Assembly: GCA_903813345.2 (NCBI GenBank)
Contig: CAIIXF020000003.1
Location: forward strand, 32,861,151 to 32,925,150
Length of the DNA: 64,000 nt
Direction of reading: 5' to 3'
Source: Owenia fusiformis
Taxonomy: Eukaryota; Annelida; Polychaeta; Sabellida; Oweniidae
The notes below the pieces were generated by a model. The model worked only from the letters and a program-made list of their open reading frames with translations. It had not been told where the DNA came from and searched no databases. Position numbers and translations under genes: made by a program. This document shows, piece after piece, positions 55,201 to 58,200 of the stretch; within the stretch, counting starts at the first letter, position 1, and each line of letters starts with the position of its first letter.

Positions 55201-58200
55201 CATTTATGTAAAGAATAAATAATAGTGGTCCAAGTACCGAGCCCTGCGGAAAACCACAATTTAGAGATGATTGTTTAGATTCATAATTGTTAATGGTGAC
55301 ATATTGTTTGCAGTCTTTTAAATAACTTTCAAACCAGGACTTAGCTATTCCTCTGATGCCATAATATTCAAGTTTTTGTATCAAAATGTCATGATTAATA
55401 GTGTCAAAGGCCTTGGAAAAATCTAATGTTATGCCAATGCTCGTTTTCCCCAAATCAGTTGATTTTCGAATTTGTTCAATGAAATATAAAATGGCCATGT
55501 AGGTAGAGTTGAATTTCTGAAATCCAAATTGATAAGTAAAAATAATTTCAAAACGTTCTAAAAAACCAGTGAGTTTGGCGTGCATGAGCTTTTCTAACAA
55601 TTTAGAAAATACCGATAAAACTGAAATTGGTCTATAGTTCGAAGGATTTGTAGTGACTCCTTTTTTAAATACAGGTGTTACTTTGGCCAATTTGAGGGCG
55701 TCTGGGAAAAAACCAGATTTAAAAGATAAGTTAAATATATACAAGAGCGGATCAATTAAAAACTGTCTTACAGACTTAATAAGTGATGGTAGAATCCCAT
55801 CAGGTCCAGGCGAGAAAGATTTTAGAAGACATATTTCTAATTCAAGCTCAGTTTTTGTGAAATATGATATCTTCATCCACGTATCAATTATATCTTCACG
55901 TGATATTCGATCTATATCCTTGTAACCATGGGATAAATACGGGTTATGTACTGGGAGGTTTTGGATGCGGGGTTTTTCCAGAGGGAGATATGCATATCTA
56001 CCTGAGGGACCGTAGGGACAGAAAGTAGATGTGCATATCTCACGAGGGATGAACCCAATATCCAAACCGACCGTACATAACTGCTTTATCCTATACCAAG
56101 TAGAGTTTTCAGTAGCACAAGGTGTAAAAAATAAACAAATCATTCATATGCAAAGTCATTTTATTGCATTTCCACTTTTTTGGAAGCGGGAAGATACGAC
56201 CCGAAGCGGGAAGATATGCACCGAAGCGGGAGATATGACGGGAGATATGGAGGTTCTTGATATGGAAACCTCAAAATCAGGATACGGGATATATCTTACC
56301 AACTTATCTCCCTAAAACCCTACTTGGCATAGGATAAATCAAGATAATTTCTACTCGCATCTAGTCTATTCCACATGTTTGGGAAAAGTGTACAGGAAAA
56401 TCTCCATGTTCAATTGATGTATGATCAACCCTCATAGGGGTCAATCCAGTTATCCAAAACCCAGTTGTCCGAAACTCAATTCTCCGAAACCCAGTTGTCT
56501 GAAACCAAGTTCTCCGAAAATTAGGGGATCTTATCAAAAAATACAATTTCTTAAAACGAATCTTGTCGCAACCTCTGCGAATCACGACAGCATAACATTT
56601 GAATCACGTTGACATCATTGCAAAATTAGGCTAAATATGCTGAGTCAAGACGTTAATTAGCCCACGAAAGTTCATGGGTAACTTGAGAACTACAAAATAC
56701 AACCAAATACTTTTCGAACGTACAATAGCAATATTTCTCACCCAACGTCTTCATAGTTTTAGGAACGTATTTTAAACGCTTGATAGCCAAATATATCAAG
56801 ATACTATATCTGCCTAAATGAAGTTATCTAGTGTTGACAAAGTTTTGAAATATATTTTATCCAGATCCATCAGAAATTAACTTATCCAATACATTTGTTC
56901 ATAAGAATTCTTTAATTCTACCTCGTTCCCAATACGTCCTCAGACAGACAAGAAATTGAAGTCACACCCGTTTGTTTGCGTGGCATATTTATACGTATAC
57001 GCACTTTCTCTGATTATTGTCAAACAAATACATTTCAGGAGAAGAACATAACAAACAAATGCCTGAAACGAATGCCGAAACATAAATCCCAAGTAATTAA
57101 GTTTAGAATGTTTTATTCTTTTACGATTTGATAAGAGACTGAGACTAAGAAATTAAATGCGACGAAATATTTTGACAACGTAATTTGTATACTGTTTTAT
57201 TCTTAAAGTTCTATACCTTATTTTATCTGTTTCAAAATGTTTCATTTTATTTTGCCTATATAAAAGAGATTGAAGAAGATAAGATAAACTGTTCCGTAAT
57301 ATATATTGTGTTTTAATAACCTTTTTTAGAATCACAATGTAAAATAAATCTCCCGTTCCTGCCATTCTGGTAACGCCATGCAATGGATGCAATTCAAAGT
57401 GAGAGAGAGATCTATGAATATCAGAATGCGTCCATGCCATTAATTTGGCCAAATACATGGCAATATATACGAATCGAATGTATTCTCGTGTGCATTACAA
57501 TATCCCCATTGAAACATTTTTGGCCTGCAATGGACGTATAATGAATTAGAATATGAGGCCGTGTTATCATTCTAATGTAAAATCATGGTATTTACTGTAG
57601 TATTGGGTTGCAAGTTAATATCAGATTCAATGCAAATTAATCATCTAATATCAGATGCGCGATCAGTCCAATAATCTAATTTCAGGTCATCAGTTCGATA
57701 TCTAGCACTTGTTCTAACGACACGGTATTACTAGACTATCATATTATAAATACACACACATATAAAACAATCAAACTGGTACACGATATATGCACGACTG
57801 CTCTTTCAATTGAGTATAAATGTTGATAAACTTACCCGGAAGCCAAGACATACACGTTTAGACGATGCTATTTTCAGTTCAGTGTAAGAGTAAATGCCCG
57901 GATATCGAGGCTTTTTCGTGTAAAGTTTTAACCAAGCATCTAAAATCGGGTTATATTGCGTGTAGAATTTATCGATATCAGGGCCGCTACATGCCAGTGA
58001 TCATATGTATTCTGTATTTTTATAAGAGTCAATATAGGTCAATAGTATTATTGAAACAAGTATATTTTGTTACAGTTCATATTTTGCAAGTCCTCAAAGT
58101 CAGTTTTCAATATTAGTATCAGCAAAATGTAGTGGGTATGCATATAGCAGCCACATTGACACTGATGTATGCATTATGGACCCCGCAGCGATGCACACCT

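Larger units (their letters stand above)
54061..55850 (-). mobile_element. 5'-truncated CR1/L2-like LINE
   Basis: Reverse transcriptase frame followed by a short 3' region ending in a pentanucleotide tail, (TTGAA)n on the minus strand at about 54066-54090. Such microsatellite tails are typical of CR1/L2-type non-LTR elements. The endonuclease part is absent, so about half of the element is lost. Confidence 0.85.

Noticed and set aside
55925-56143. Upstream 70 or so codons of the LINE ORF
   Set aside because: They read through a foldback element and do not belong to the polymerase; chance continuation.
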